Source: DATCIH01 sp036507955
Lineage (GTDB): Bacteria > Bacillota > Clostridia > Clostridiales > Clostridiaceae
DNA length: 64,000 nt
Assembly (NCBI GenBank): GCA_036507955.1
Contig: DATCIH010000194.1
Coordinates: forward strand, 1-64,000
Direction of reading: 5' to 3'
The notes under the pieces were generated by a model. It had not been told where the DNA came from, made no database searches, and saw nothing but the letters and a program-made list of their open reading frames with translations. Positions 26,288-34,476 of the stretch are shown one piece after another; within the stretch, counting starts at the first letter, position 1, and the number at the start of each line of letters is the position of its first letter. The translations under genes were made by a program, and so were the position numbers.

Positions 26288-26478
26288 TTCTTTTCTCCCT
26301 CCATGTTTTCACAGAATTTATTAATAATCCTATCAAGTCGTTTTTGAGATATTTTTTCATCCTTAAAGGCACTTCTTAGACATTCTTCTAGTCTTGTATC
26401 TAATAGTTCGCAATGCTCAATAAATTTCCTGTTCGCAAGGGTTTCTGCCACTATAACGAGTGTTCCCTTGGCTATCAT
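26284..26478 (-). CDS. Small unknown protein
   Basis: 64 residues (KGTLVIVAETLANRKFIEHC, RLDRIINKFCENMEGEKK), probably helical. Overlaps its neighbours by 4 bases on each side and lies directly downstream of the rusA remnant. No function assigned. Confidence 0.6.
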   Translation of the reverse strand: MIAKGTLVIVAETLANRKFIEHCELLDTRLEECLRSAFKDEKISQKRLDRIINKFCENMEGEKK

Positions 26479-26858
26479 TCGACCACTTCCGAAATTTCTA
26501 TTTCTACCCTCGGATTCTTTTTATCATACAGAACTCTGGAACCATCCACGCTTACTATTATTTTAGAATCATCATCCTTCAAAATTTTAGCTTTTACGAG
26601 AATATCGTGAGTACTTTCCATCAAATTTGTAAGGTCTACTTTACCCCTAGTTGGCATGTAGTAAAGACATTTTATAGTGATGGGTGATTCTATCGGCTCG
26701 CCTTTATATTGGCTATTAAGCTTATATAGGCTTGCTTCTTAGTAGTTGGTAAAGGCTTCGCTAGGAACTATAAACCTTCTACCAGTTTTATGATTTTTAA
26801 GTATTCGTTGACTATTCTTCTTTGTAATCGGTCTACCTTCTATCATTAAAGTGATCAT
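26475..26858 (-). pseudogene. rusA: RusA-type Holliday junction resolvase interrupted by an in-frame TAA
   Basis: From ATG 26858 (GGGGG nearby), IEGRPITKKNSQRIL and RRFIVPSEAFTNY are the N-terminus of clostridial RusA. A TAA follows at 26741-26739, but the same frame continues with EASLYKLNSQYKGEPIESP, IKCLYYMPTRGKVDLTNLME, ILKDDDSKI and NPRVEIEI, the rest of the enzyme. The whole is 128 codons, the normal length. An ATG at 26657 could restart the C-terminal half, which contains the acidic catalytic region. Either a true nonsense mutation, read-through, or a two-piece enzyme. Confidence 0.8.
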
Positions 26859-26932
26859 GTCCTCACCCCCTAAAAACTTTAATTGACTATACTTCCACTT
26901 ATTTAATTCTCGCTCTTTCTCTTGAATAATCA

Positions 26933-27469
26933 CTACCGCAGCCCTACAATTTCTTTAAGCTTACTCCAACCACTTTTGGCCCTTAATTCTTTATTTTCTT
27001 TTTCAAGTCTTACATTTTTAATCGCCATATCCATTATTGTTTCGCTATTTGCTTTTATTTTTTTATAGTATTTACGGTTTTCTTCTTTATACTTTTCGCA
27101 CTTCGCTTTATTTATTATGTTTAAATCGATATTTCCCTGCGCCATTTTCGTTTTATCGCTAATCTCTCTTTTAAGTTCAATGATTTTTAGTTCTCTTTCT
27201 CTTTTATCTTTCAAAGATATGGCATGTAGTTCTTTTGCTATTTCAGCATCGGATTTTAAAGTTTTATTTTCTCTTGTTAATTTTTCAATATCATCCTCTA
27301 ACCTATATGTTTTAATTAAAATAGAATTTTTACGTTTTTGTAAGTCCATAATGAAATCATTTAACATAGTCGTTGTACACTCATAATCTTTTATTTCGCC
27401 TTTCATTCTTTGATTATCGCTTTTCATTCTCTCATTATTTTTAATTAATTGTGTTTTTCTCCTATTCAT
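26933..27469 (-). CDS. Coiled-coil protein
   Basis: 178 residues of almost continuous charged heptads (KLTRENKTLKSDAEIAKELH, IIELKREISDKTKMAQGNID, NVRLEKENKELRAKSG). No other domain. Short phage coiled-coil proteins of this kind lie near nuclease and recombination genes, but no activity can be read from the sequence. Confidence 0.65.
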   Translation of the reverse strand: MNRRKTQLIKNNERMKSDNQRMKGEIKDYECTTTMLNDFIMDLQKRKNSILIKTYRLEDDIEKLTRENKTLKSDAEIAKELHAISLKDKRERELKIIELKREISDKTKMAQGNIDLNIINKAKCEKYKEENRKYYKKIKANSETIMDMAIKNVRLEKENKELRAKSGWSKLKEIVGLR

Positions 27470-27482
27470 TATTCATCCCCCT

Positions 27483-27857
27483 TTAAATATAATTTCTGCC
27501 CCCCATTAAGCGAATCAATATCTCGTCAACCCTGTAACCATCTCTATGTCCGCATAGCCTTTTACATATAAGCACCGCATCAAAATCACTACAATCAAGA
27601 ATTTCTCTTATTTCATCCTTACAATAATGAGTTTTTTCGGAAAACATTTCAGTTAATTTATGTTGTAGGTTGGTTTTTAATTTTAAATCTGCTTCTTTGT
27701 TCAAATGAACGCCACCATTGCCCCTGTGACATTCAACGCATAGTTTTGCTAAGTTAGCTTTTATCGTTCTCATGTATACCGCTTGACTTTTAAAAATCCG
27801 ATGATGGATTTCGCAATAAATATTTTCCTTACCACACAATTCGCAAGTTCCATTCAT
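27483..27857 (-). CDS. HNH-type nuclease-like protein
   Basis: 124 residues. CELCGKENIYCEIHHRIFKSQ, then LAKLCVECHRGNGGVHLN gives two zinc-binding Cys pairs and the EIHH/GVHLN core of a compact HNH fold. The C-terminal half (CKDEIREILDCSDFDAVLIC) is unrelated and helical. Could be a DNA nickase. Ends 4 bases into the upstream gene overlap, so part of a coupled string. Confidence 0.65.
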   Translation of the reverse strand: MNGTCELCGKENIYCEIHHRIFKSQAVYMRTIKANLAKLCVECHRGNGGVHLNKEADLKLKTNLQHKLTEMFSEKTHYCKDEIREILDCSDFDAVLICKRLCGHRDGYRVDEILIRLMGGRNYI

Positions 27858-28057
27858 TTCTTCTCACCCTCTGTAATTTGATTAGCAACATACTTTTCTA
27901 ACATATTTATTATTTGTCCTTTACTAGCTGCATTGTAATAAATTATCCTTTCCGTGTGTGTAGTTTCTCTAATGTCTTTGTCATAGCTATGATTTTCAAA
28001 GTCATAGCAGCCCTCTTTCAAAACCTTTATAAAAATCTGTTCCATTTCAATATCCAT
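27854..28057 (-). CDS. Small unknown protein
   Basis: 67 residues (FIKVLKEGCYDFENHSYDKDI, ERIIYYNAASKGQIINMLEK). Overlaps the dUTPase gene upstream and the HNH gene downstream. No family recognised. Confidence 0.6.
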   Translation of the reverse strand: MDIEMEQIFIKVLKEGCYDFENHSYDKDIRETTHTERIIYYNAASKGQIINMLEKYVANQITEGEKK

Positions 28058-28589
28058 TCTGTTGTCTTTCGTAGTTGATTTTATTTTTTTCTAAATATGC
28101 TGATTCCATCTCTTTTGCAGTAAACCCAAGTGCATGTCCTAGGTGAATGAACGCAACATACATGTTTGCATACTCAATATTTAAATAATCCATGATAGGC
28201 TCTTTATTGCTTGTTTTCCAATACTTAAACGACCTACTCGCATTTGCTACCATCGAAAATTTTATAATAAATTTTTCTAACGCCTCCAACCAGTTTGTAG
28301 TTTTAAATTTCAATAACTCATACACCATTTTAAATTCTACATCCTTGTAAGGAATGTCTACTTGCACCACATTTCCAACCGACATTACAAAATGAAAGAC
28401 GTCTGATGCTTCCATGAGTTTGTCATTCTTGTTAGCTTCACTGAGCTCTCCAACCTCTGTTGCCAAGGCCAATAATCTATAAGCAAGTAACTGTTGTTTA
28501 TCCTCTACGACTACACCCTTTGTTTTTAAATTAGCCATGATATAGTCATCTAAATCCTCTTGTTCTTTGAATAGTTCCCCTACTTTCAT
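28047..28589 (-). CDS. Dimeric (MazG-like, all-alpha) dUTPase
   Basis: 180 residues from ATG 28589 after GAGGGGTAAATGT. The motifs of the dUTPase_2 family are present: LLALATEVGELSEANK, ASDVFHFVMSVG, and the C-terminal YLEKNKINYERQQNGY. The enzyme hydrolyses dUTP to dUMP, keeps uracil out of phage DNA and feeds thymidylate synthesis. It fits with the ThyX-like gene 4 kb upstream. Confidence 0.85.
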   Translation of the reverse strand: MKVGELFKEQEDLDDYIMANLKTKGVVVEDKQQLLAYRLLALATEVGELSEANKNDKLMEASDVFHFVMSVGNVVQVDIPYKDVEFKMVYELLKFKTTNWLEALEKFIIKFSMVANASRSFKYWKTSNKEPIMDYLNIEYANMYVAFIHLGHALGFTAKEMESAYLEKNKINYERQQNGY

Positions 28590-28667
28590 ACATTTACCCC
28601 TCGTTATCCACAATCTGTGGTTATTTTGTGTATAATGTTACGTTCTGTTGAAATGATACTTAAAAAA

Positions 28668-28907
28668 TTACAATTTAAGCTTATTAAGACATTTGTCACA
28701 AATAACTTTGCCCATAAATTCTTTTGTTACCTTAATCTCTCCGCAAAACGTACAACCTGGCTCGTACTTCTTTAATAATATGTATTCACCATCTGTAAAT
28801 ATCTCCAATGCCCCTTTATCGTCTATTTTAAACGACTTCCTTAATTCTGCTGGTAAAACGATTCTCCCTAGTTCATCTAAACGTCTAACAATTCCGATTG
28901 ACTTCAT
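28668..28907 (-). CDS. AbrB/SpoVT-like transition-state regulator with zinc ribbon
   Basis: 79 residues from ATG 28907 after AGGAGGATTCGAAA. The N-terminal swapped-hairpin domain SIGIVRRLDELGRIVLPAEL is the AbrB signature. The C-terminus has CTFCGEIK and VICDKCLNK, two CxxC pairs. Host AbrB proteins repress post-exponential and sporulation-linked genes. A 10-bp inverted repeat lies between its promoter and ribosome site, a good candidate for autoregulation. Confidence 0.88.
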   Translation of the reverse strand: MKSIGIVRRLDELGRIVLPAELRKSFKIDDKGALEIFTDGEYILLKKYEPGCTFCGEIKVTKEFMGKVICDKCLNKLKL

Positions 28908-28926
28908 TTTCGAATCCTCCTTATGT

Positions 28927-28999
28927 ATTAGCAGAACCATTTAAGATTCTGCTAATTTCTATATTTATATTATATCACATAAAGTGGTATATTTACACA
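28927..28999 (-). promoter_or_regulatory. Promoter and inverted repeat upstream of the AbrB-like gene
   Basis: An extended -10 box TGATATAAT lies at 28969-28976 on the minus strand. Between it and the ribosome site, ATTAGCAGAA (28927-28936) and TTCTGCTAAT (28947-28956) form a perfect 10-bp inverted repeat. It can act as an operator in DNA or as a leader hairpin in the mRNA. Confidence 0.7.
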
Positions 29000-29040
29000 G
29001 AATGTTGAATATAATGATAAATATATGTTTATCTCCTAAA

Positions 29041-29634
29041 TTATCCTAGCTCTCTATAAAACTTATCGTACTTTTCTATTAAATCCCATCTATCGATAAA
29101 TATATCATATTTACTTTTACGCCCTATACACATTGTAACCACTTTCAAATCACTACCAGGTATTATAAAAAACTTTTCAATGGCTTTATTTTCATCAAGT
29201 GCAAATATCATATACAAATCGCAAGTAGCAAATTTCTTAGTAGTCCTAAATGTATGAACTCTAGACCCCTTAACATAGCCAGGCCTGCTAACCTTAACGT
29301 CTATTTTAATGTTGTCGTTTATCAATAAATCAAACGGATATTTAGTAGTCATCCTTTCAACTTCAAACCCTTTGCCCTCGATTAATTCAATAGCTTTTAA
29401 TTCATAATCTTGGCCCAAACTCGTATCGCTAATTTTTAAACCCATCTTTAATTTTTCTGCCCAATAAGAAAAACCACCAGTTTTTGCTATTTTATTAGTA
29501 AGTGCATCATCATTTGTAATACTAATTATTTCCGTTCTACTTGGCATACGATTAATACTTAATAATTCTGCAACTCTCATTATTTCACTCTCTATAAGAT
29601 TATCGTTCCACCTGATGCCTTTTGTATACCCCAT
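29041..29634 (-). CDS. Putative PD-(D/E)XK-type endonuclease
   Basis: 197 residues. An N-terminal DNA-binding-like module (MPSRTEIISI, then KTGGFSYWAEKLKMGL) is followed by a nuclease-like part: GQDYELKAIELIEGKGFEVE, KYPFDLLINDNIKIDVKVSR. The Asp of FDLL and the DVK triad suit a restriction-endonuclease fold, with DVK in place of ExK. Similar stand-alone genes act as homing or repair nucleases in phages. Activity is inferred. Confidence 0.55.
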   Translation of the reverse strand: MGYTKGIRWNDNLIESEIMRVAELLSINRMPSRTEIISITNDDALTNKIAKTGGFSYWAEKLKMGLKISDTSLGQDYELKAIELIEGKGFEVERMTTKYPFDLLINDNIKIDVKVSRPGYVKGSRVHTFRTTKKFATCDLYMIFALDENKAIEKFFIIPGSDLKVVTMCIGRKSKYDIFIDRWDLIEKYDKFYRELG

Positions 29635-29744
29635 TCAAACACCCCTTCTTATTATTTATCTTACTTTATCCTATAATACCATATCTTTCCTTATGGTACA
29701 AGGCAAATTAGTATGATACAATATATTTAAGGGGATGATTTTAT

Positions 29745-29879
29745 ATGAAAGAAAAAATAACAATTACTATTGATGAAGAAATATTAAAAAAATTACAAAC
29801 TATAGCCGAAAAAGAAAGCAGAACTATAAGCGGCTTAATAAATAAAACTTTAAAAGATAGCATAAAGAGCGATAAATAA
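29745..29879 (+). CDS. Ribbon-helix-helix protein on the plus strand
   Basis: 44 residues with AAGGGGATGATTTTAT before the ATG. KITITIDEEILKKLQTIAEK and SRTISGLINKTLKDSIKS is a textbook strand-helix-helix CopG/Arc fold. It is the only rightward gene in the 22-40 kb early block and lies opposite the ssb operon. Likely a small repressor, or an orphan antitoxin; no toxin is adjacent. Confidence 0.75.
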   Translation: MKEKITITIDEEILKKLQTIAEKESRTISGLINKTLKDSIKSDK

Positions 29880-29921
29880 TATCGCTCTAACTTATTTTGA
29901 TAAAGGAGAATAAGAAACTCC

Positions 29922-30326
29922 TTATTTAAAAGGGATATCCGAATCGTCAACCGGTGTTATACCCGAATCACTACCAAAATCATTTGAACTTGTTTGTTTT
30001 GAAGAAGTATTTTCATTTTTACCGCCAGTAAATTCGATAGTATTAACCATAATATCAGAAGAGTATTTTATTACACCATCTTTGCCTTCATACTTATTTA
30101 TTCTTAATGCACCCTCTACTAACACCTTAGTCCCTTTAACTAAGTACTGTGCTAATTTTTCACCTCTCTCGCCAAATAAGCAACAATTAAGCCAATCAGT
30201 ACCATCTTCTTTTTTAAATCCTCTCGCTACTGCAACACTGAATTTTAGCAATGCTTTTCCACTTCCAGCAATGAATGAAAGTTCTGCATCTGATCCTAAA
30301 TTACCGTTGAATATAATCTTATTTAT
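29922..30326 (-). CDS. ssb: Single-stranded DNA-binding protein with a non-standard start codon
   Basis: The OB-fold core is clear: NKIIFNGNLGSDAEL, KFSVAVARGF, TDWLNCCLFGERGEKLAQYL, KGTKVLVEGALRINKYEGKD. The C-terminal tip is DDSDIPFK, the DnaA/RecO-interaction tail with one extra Lys. No ATG, GTG or TTG lies at the proper N-terminus. An AGAGGAG site precedes ATT (30329) and ATA (30326); ATA is nine bases away and restores the usual M-N-K start. The next normal codon (TTG 30251) would delete the first strand. I use ATA. Confidence 0.85.
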   Translation of the reverse strand: MNKIIFNGNLGSDAELSFIAGSGKALLKFSVAVARGFKKEDGTDWLNCCLFGERGEKLAQYLVKGTKVLVEGALRINKYEGKDGVIKYSSDIMVNTIEFTGGKNENTSSKQTSSNDFGSDSGITPVDDSDIPFK

Positions 30327-30381
30327 AATAAATCACTCCTCTTTCTAATTTTATTTGTGTCAGAATATTTTTGAATTGCGA

Positions 30382-30579
30382 CTAAACTAACGATTCCCCA
30401 TTACACATTCTTGCAACTCTTTTACATTCGTGGTTTGCTTCTTTTCTTGTCTCAAATGCACTGTGCATTTTATCAATTTCACTGTTATAATCTTCTAAAG
30501 TTTTATAATGTTTTACATCTAAAACCTTATTTGTTGCATCAGCACTTATTACACAAAATCTACTAAAATTTTCATTCAT
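30382..30579 (-). CDS. Small unknown protein
   Basis: 65 residues (FCVISADATNKVLDVKHYKTL, ETRKEANHECKRVARMCNG). The start overlaps the stop of the methylase by 4 bases. Looks like a small single-domain alpha/beta protein common in phage early regions; function unknown. Confidence 0.6.
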   Translation of the reverse strand: MNENFSRFCVISADATNKVLDVKHYKTLEDYNSEIDKMHSAFETRKEANHECKRVARMCNGESLV

Positions 30580-31172
30580 TTCAATTCCTCCATCATTTTT
30601 ATTTCATTGCCCCAACAATCCCAACCCTTAATTTCTTGTCGTGCAAATAACTCTATTCGTGGTAAATCTCCAACTAATTCGATTATTTCATTTCTTACTA
30701 TAGGTGGTTTTTCACTATGCTTAGTTAGTGGCTGATATATTATTTGTCTTACCTTTGCAGAAATTCTTTTCGGTTTTCCTTTCGTAGCTAGAAGACACAA
30801 CTCTGCGTTTTGCCTAGTCCATCTACCTTGCCCCATAAAATCATCAATACCATTTCTTTTTATATTTCTTTCTTCATTAAAAATTTTATTTCTCTTAACC
30901 CAATCAAAGGCACATGTTTTATATTCAAAACCCCAGGCTTTAATTACTTCAAATACCTTATCTAACTTTGGCATTGTCACCCAAATAAAAAGCAAACAAT
31001 CTTTATCACTAATACTTTTTACATCTAAATTACATATATCATCCATGGTCATTGTTGAATAATAATCTTCGGATGAACTTCTTTTCGCTCCCTTACCTAG
31101 TGCCATTCTACTGTTATAACTCCAAGGAGGATCAGCATAAATTATTTGATATTTTTTATTAGGAAATTCCAT
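30576..31172 (-). CDS. MT-A70-type adenine-N6 DNA methyltransferase
   Basis: 198 residues. The catalytic DPPW lies at 14-17 (IIYADPPWSYNSRM). Further family motifs: DCLLFIWVTMPKLDKVFEVI, GFEYKTCAFDWVKRN, GRWTRQNAELCLLATKGKP, and SEKPPIVRNEIIELVGDLPRIELFAR. It transfers a methyl group from SAM to adenine N6 in DNA, likely to protect phage DNA from host restriction. No partner endonuclease is adjacent. Confidence 0.9.
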   Translation of the reverse strand: MEFPNKKYQIIYADPPWSYNSRMALGKGAKRSSSEDYYSTMTMDDICNLDVKSISDKDCLLFIWVTMPKLDKVFEVIKAWGFEYKTCAFDWVKRNKIFNEERNIKRNGIDDFMGQGRWTRQNAELCLLATKGKPKRISAKVRQIIYQPLTKHSEKPPIVRNEIIELVGDLPRIELFARQEIKGWDCWGNEIKMMEELK

Positions 31173-31216
31173 TATTTTAACCCCCCACTGTGTCGTGATA
31201 TTCTCATATTTTGCAA

Positions 31217-31459
31217 CTATTCTATAAATTCTTTTCCTATTTCCTCATAGTTAGGTTTAATAATTTCAGCTACTTCATGAATGAGATTATAAAAATTTCT
31301 ACTTTTCGTATCTCTGAGATAATGAGCATTGTTAATTTCTTTCCAAATAGAATTTAAATCTGTTTTCAATTGTGCGTTTTCTTTATTTAGTCTGTTAATT
31401 GTCTGTATTAATACATATCTTTCATTTTCTTTCAACAGTTCTTCCACCGTTATTGGCAC
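31217..31459 (-). CDS. Small coiled-coil protein
   Basis: About 80 residues. GTG starts at 31459 or 31447 are both possible. Heptads in LLKENERYVLIQTINRLNKE and AQLKTDLNSIWKEINNAHY suggest a dimeric helix. Overlaps the end of the cysteine-rich peptide gene. No function seen. Confidence 0.5.
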   Translation of the reverse strand: MPITVEELLKENERYVLIQTINRLNKENAQLKTDLNSIWKEINNAHYLRDTKSRNFYNLIHEVAEIIKPNYEEIGKEFIE

Positions 31460-31563
31460 CTCGTTTCATTTGCAGGACATTCAAACAACCCACAATCTTT
31501 ACAGCAATCTTTCCATACAGTTTCGCCTTTTTCATTGAATAGAACTTGTTTGTTATCTTCCAT
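31450..31563 (-). CDS. Cysteine-rich micro-protein
   Basis: 37 residues, MEDNKQVLFNEKGETVWKDC at the start, five cysteines in the last 18 residues (CCKDCGLFEC). Has an AGGAGGGAATAAT ribosome site. Probably binds zinc or an iron-sulphur cluster; lies next to the radical SAM gene. Confidence 0.6.
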   Translation of the reverse strand: MEDNKQVLFNEKGETVWKDCCKDCGLFECPANETRCQ

Positions 31564-31581
31564 ATTATTCCCTCCTTTTAA

Positions 31582-32706
31582 TTAGCTGATAGCTTTAATA
31601 TCCTTTGAATACACGTTTAATCCTTCATACTTCAAGTCATAATACTTTGATGCTATACCCGGAAACTTTGCTGCAAACTCATTCATATATTTTACCGGCG
31701 AACTGTTTTCTCCATTTGCTATGCAAAATTCTCTAAAGCTTTTCTTTTTAAAAAAATTAGGTTGATTGCACCACCTAGCTAAAGTTATATACATTCCTCT
31801 ATATGGACTTTCCTCATATCTGTTAAACCTCATAATATAAGGCAAGCAGCCATACTTCATTAATATTTTAATTCTTTCAAATGTATCTTCAATATCTTGA
31901 TTCCAAAAGTTCTGATCCCATTTATCGTTTCTATCAAACCCAGTAAATACATATAGCTTTGTAGTTTTTTTTATATGTTTTTTCCATATCGTTAATTTAT
32001 TTTCTATAAGCTCCCTATCTCCTAAGAAATCAAAGGCAAATATATAATCTCCAAAATACTTAACTGGCTTAAATGCTAATACTTTTTCCTCTGTCATTAA
32101 TCTAATGTCTAATCCTTGTCTGAATTGAAAATACTTTTTAGTATCGACTATTGTTTTCAATATCTGTTTCCAGCCTGGAAATGCTAAAAAATTATCATCC
32201 CATAGAGATATTCTAGGTTTTGAAATATCAAGAAACTCATTTATAGGTGAGTGTATAACTGTGCAATCATACTTTTTATTAACACAGAATGGACACTTAC
32301 GGAAACAACCTCTAGTAGTAAATCCTATTGAGCATTTTAAATAATCATCGAATTGTTTTGGTTTAGAACCACTGTCTATTTTATTTTGTACCCAAGTGCT
32401 ATATAAACTATAGTCTGGCATGGAATGCTCTATTTCATATGGTAAATCTGGTGCTTTGTCAAAGAAAAATCCAGTACCACCATATTCAACATTGGTTATT
32501 TCTAATACTTTTTCGTCTATAGGTGTATCTGTAAATACTTTTGATATAAATACTTTGTCATATGCTTCGAAACTCTCATAATCCAATTTTAAGGTTACAT
32601 TATTTCCTTTTGACTTATAGTACCCACTTAGCTTCATACAAGCCAAGTTGGGAAATCTGTGTTGTTTCCTACCTATTAAATCAGCATCTATTATTCCAAT
32701 ATTCAA
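31582..32706 (-). CDS. Radical SAM enzyme
   Basis: 374 residues from TTG 32706 after GGGAGGTATTAGAG. The N-terminus is Rossmann-like (NIGIIDADLIGRKQHRFPNL), with SKVFTDTP, resembling B12-binding-type modules. The iron-sulphur motif CxxxCxxC is GCFRKCPFC near residue 135, followed by a TIM-barrel pattern (RISLWDDNFLAFPGWKQIL, FQFRQGLDIRLMTEEKVLAF). It should cleave SAM to a 5'-deoxyadenosyl radical. The substrate is unknown. Adjacent to a ThyX-like gene, which hints at nucleotide or base chemistry. Confidence 0.85.
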   Translation of the reverse strand: MNIGIIDADLIGRKQHRFPNLACMKLSGYYKSKGNNVTLKLDYESFEAYDKVFISKVFTDTPIDEKVLEITNVEYGGTGFFFDKAPDLPYEIEHSMPDYSLYSTWVQNKIDSGSKPKQFDDYLKCSIGFTTRGCFRKCPFCVNKKYDCTVIHSPINEFLDISKPRISLWDDNFLAFPGWKQILKTIVDTKKYFQFRQGLDIRLMTEEKVLAFKPVKYFGDYIFAFDFLGDRELIENKLTIWKKHIKKTTKLYVFTGFDRNDKWDQNFWNQDIEDTFERIKILMKYGCLPYIMRFNRYEESPYRGMYITLARWCNQPNFFKKKSFREFCIANGENSSPVKYMNEFAAKFPGIASKYYDLKYEGLNVYSKDIKAIS

Positions 32707-32737
32707 CTCTAATACCTCCCTTCGGACTATTTAGCAA

Positions 32738-33307
32738 TTACGACTTAACTAACTTTCCAGTTATAAGCTCACTAAATTCTAAGCTTTCAACCCATTTGCA
32801 AAATTCTTTCCATTCAGGCAACCTATGGTCTTTACGTTGGCTATATACAGTTTTTAACGCTCTGTAGTTCGTAGTTAGTCGAGCGGTTAATTCAAATCCA
32901 CTAGGGTTGCTATATAAAAGTCTTAAATAATCTACGCTATCTTTTGTTTCATTGTAGGTATTTTTTAATTCTTCCATGACGGTAATTATTCTTGGATCGA
33001 CATATTGATTATATTGATTGTGTAGATTGAATTTACTTATTTTATGCATAGTACTTTGACTTGAAACAAAATTTACGAAGGTATAGCGTTCCATCTCAAT
33101 CCATGCTTTATTGCTAAAAGTTAAGTCAAACGATACTAAAATACCTGTCAAGAATTGGTCATGCCCTTCGCCTTTATCGGAGGTTGCAAGGCCCATAACT
33201 CTATCGGTTATAAATCTATCGCATTTATTTGTATCTACTGCCATTGGATATTTTGAAGCCTTTACACTACTAGGCAATCCCATTGTTTCTACATTATCAA
33301 TTTTCAT
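32738..33307 (-). CDS. ThyX-like (flavin-dependent thymidylate synthase-related) protein
   Basis: 189 residues. GLPSSVKASKYPM, KGEGHDQFLTGILVSFDLTF, WIEMERYTFVNFVSSQSTMHK, NPSGFELTARLTTNYRALKT and QRKDHRLPEW follow the layout of phage ThyX-like proteins: the (R/E)RY...SSxSxMH segment takes the place of the ThyX signature, and the C-terminal NYRxLKxxxxxRxxHRLPEW is a conserved nucleotide-site region. The exact RHRxxS motif is absent, so activity may differ from dUMP methylation, perhaps making a modified pyrimidine together with the neighbouring radical SAM enzyme. Confidence 0.6.
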   Translation of the reverse strand: MKIDNVETMGLPSSVKASKYPMAVDTNKCDRFITDRVMGLATSDKGEGHDQFLTGILVSFDLTFSNKAWIEMERYTFVNFVSSQSTMHKISKFNLHNQYNQYVDPRIITVMEELKNTYNETKDSVDYLRLLYSNPSGFELTARLTTNYRALKTVYSQRKDHRLPEWKEFCKWVESLEFSELITGKLVKS

Positions 33308-33310
33308 ATT

Positions 33311-34093
33311 TTACCCCTCCAAATATTGATATTCTCTAATCTCTTGATTCTTTTTTAGCTTAATCAATCCACTTCGATAAATAGAATTTATATCTTTCCA
33401 CGTTGTGTTATATGTTTTAGCAATCTCCTTACAGGTCATAACCTCGTTTTTTAGCCCAATCTTTTTGGAAAATATATCAAATTCTTTTTCACTCAATATT
33501 GTTTTTATTATTTTTATCATGTGTTTACCAGCCATTTCTACAATTGGGTCAACCGCTTTTTCATCTTTAATCGCATCTGCAATCGGTGATCCTGTTTCTC
33601 CAACTTTTAAATCAAAAGAACAAACTTCAACCATACTTTTTTTAAATTCCGTAATTTCCTCTAATGTCTTATCACAATATTCAACCATTTCACTTGACGT
33701 AGCTTTCCTTCCTAGTTCACTTTCTAATTCTTTAACCATCGCATCAATTTTATAATTTTTATCGAATATCCAGCAAGGCACTCTTATTGTTCTTGAATGA
33801 TTTTGTACCAACCTTATCATGTGTTGCCGAATCCACGAATGAGCATAAGTGCTTAATTTTAAGTTTTTACTTAAATCAAATTTATCTATAGATTTCATTA
33901 AACCCATAACTCCAACTTGGCATAGGTCTTCAAATTCTGTAGTCCTAGATACAAATCTTTTAGCTATAGTTTTTATCATTCCGATATTGCATAATATTAA
34001 ATATTCCAGTGCTTCTTTATCTCCATTTTGCGTTCTTAATATGAATTCTTTTTCCTCCACTTTTCCCAGCAACGGGTATTTGATTATTTCCAT
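33311..34093 (-). CDS. SigA-like (RpoD-type) phage sigma factor
   Basis: 260 residues from ATG 34093 after AGGGGGAGAAA. Region 2: FEDLCQVGVMGLMKSIDKFDLSKNLKLSTYAHSWIRQHMIRL with the RNA polymerase and -10 contacts, then QNHSRTIRVP, the hallmark of SigA-type factors. Region 3 follows (LESELGRKATSSEMVEYC). Region 4 is recognisable but divergent (CKEIAKTYNTTWKDINSIYR). There is no region 1.1. It probably redirects host RNA polymerase to a set of phage promoters. Confidence 0.85.
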   Translation of the reverse strand: MEIIKYPLLGKVEEKEFILRTQNGDKEALEYLILCNIGMIKTIAKRFVSRTTEFEDLCQVGVMGLMKSIDKFDLSKNLKLSTYAHSWIRQHMIRLVQNHSRTIRVPCWIFDKNYKIDAMVKELESELGRKATSSEMVEYCDKTLEEITEFKKSMVEVCSFDLKVGETGSPIADAIKDEKAVDPIVEMAGKHMIKIIKTILSEKEFDIFSKKIGLKNEVMTCKEIAKTYNTTWKDINSIYRSGLIKLKKNQEIREYQYLEG

Positions 34094-34143
34094 TTTCTCC
34101 CCCTTAGTTTGTTGTAAAGTCACATTAGGTTTTTGTAATAGGA

Positions 34144-34437
34144 CTATATAACTTCTGTTAATATTCTAAATTCTTTTAATATATTGCCATCAAATGTACA
34201 CTCAATTGGTTTATTTAATAATTTATCTACAGTTTCAACATTGGCATCTTTTAACATCTTCTGTACATTGTCCATCATAGTAACCATGCCATTATCTTCA
34301 TGTCCTTTATATGAGGGATTATAATAATAGCTACCAACAACTCCCCAACCTTCTCCGCCTATTCCAAGCGTTAATCCAAATAAATATTCAGAGTAACCAA
34401 ACCTTACACTTTTAATTTTCGCTAATTTCCTTTTCAT
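34144..34437 (-). CDS. Unknown protein
   Basis: 97 residues (SVRFGYSEYLFGLTLGIGGE, GWGVVGSYYYNPSYKGHED, KPIECTFDGNILKEFRIL). Looks like a small compact alpha/beta protein found in many Firmicutes phages; no activity known to me. Confidence 0.6.
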   Translation of the reverse strand: MKRKLAKIKSVRFGYSEYLFGLTLGIGGEGWGVVGSYYYNPSYKGHEDNGMVTMMDNVQKMLKDANVETVDKLLNKPIECTFDGNILKEFRILTEVI

Positions 34438-34476
34438 ATAATCCTCCTTAAATTATCATCCGTGTTTTTATTAAAT

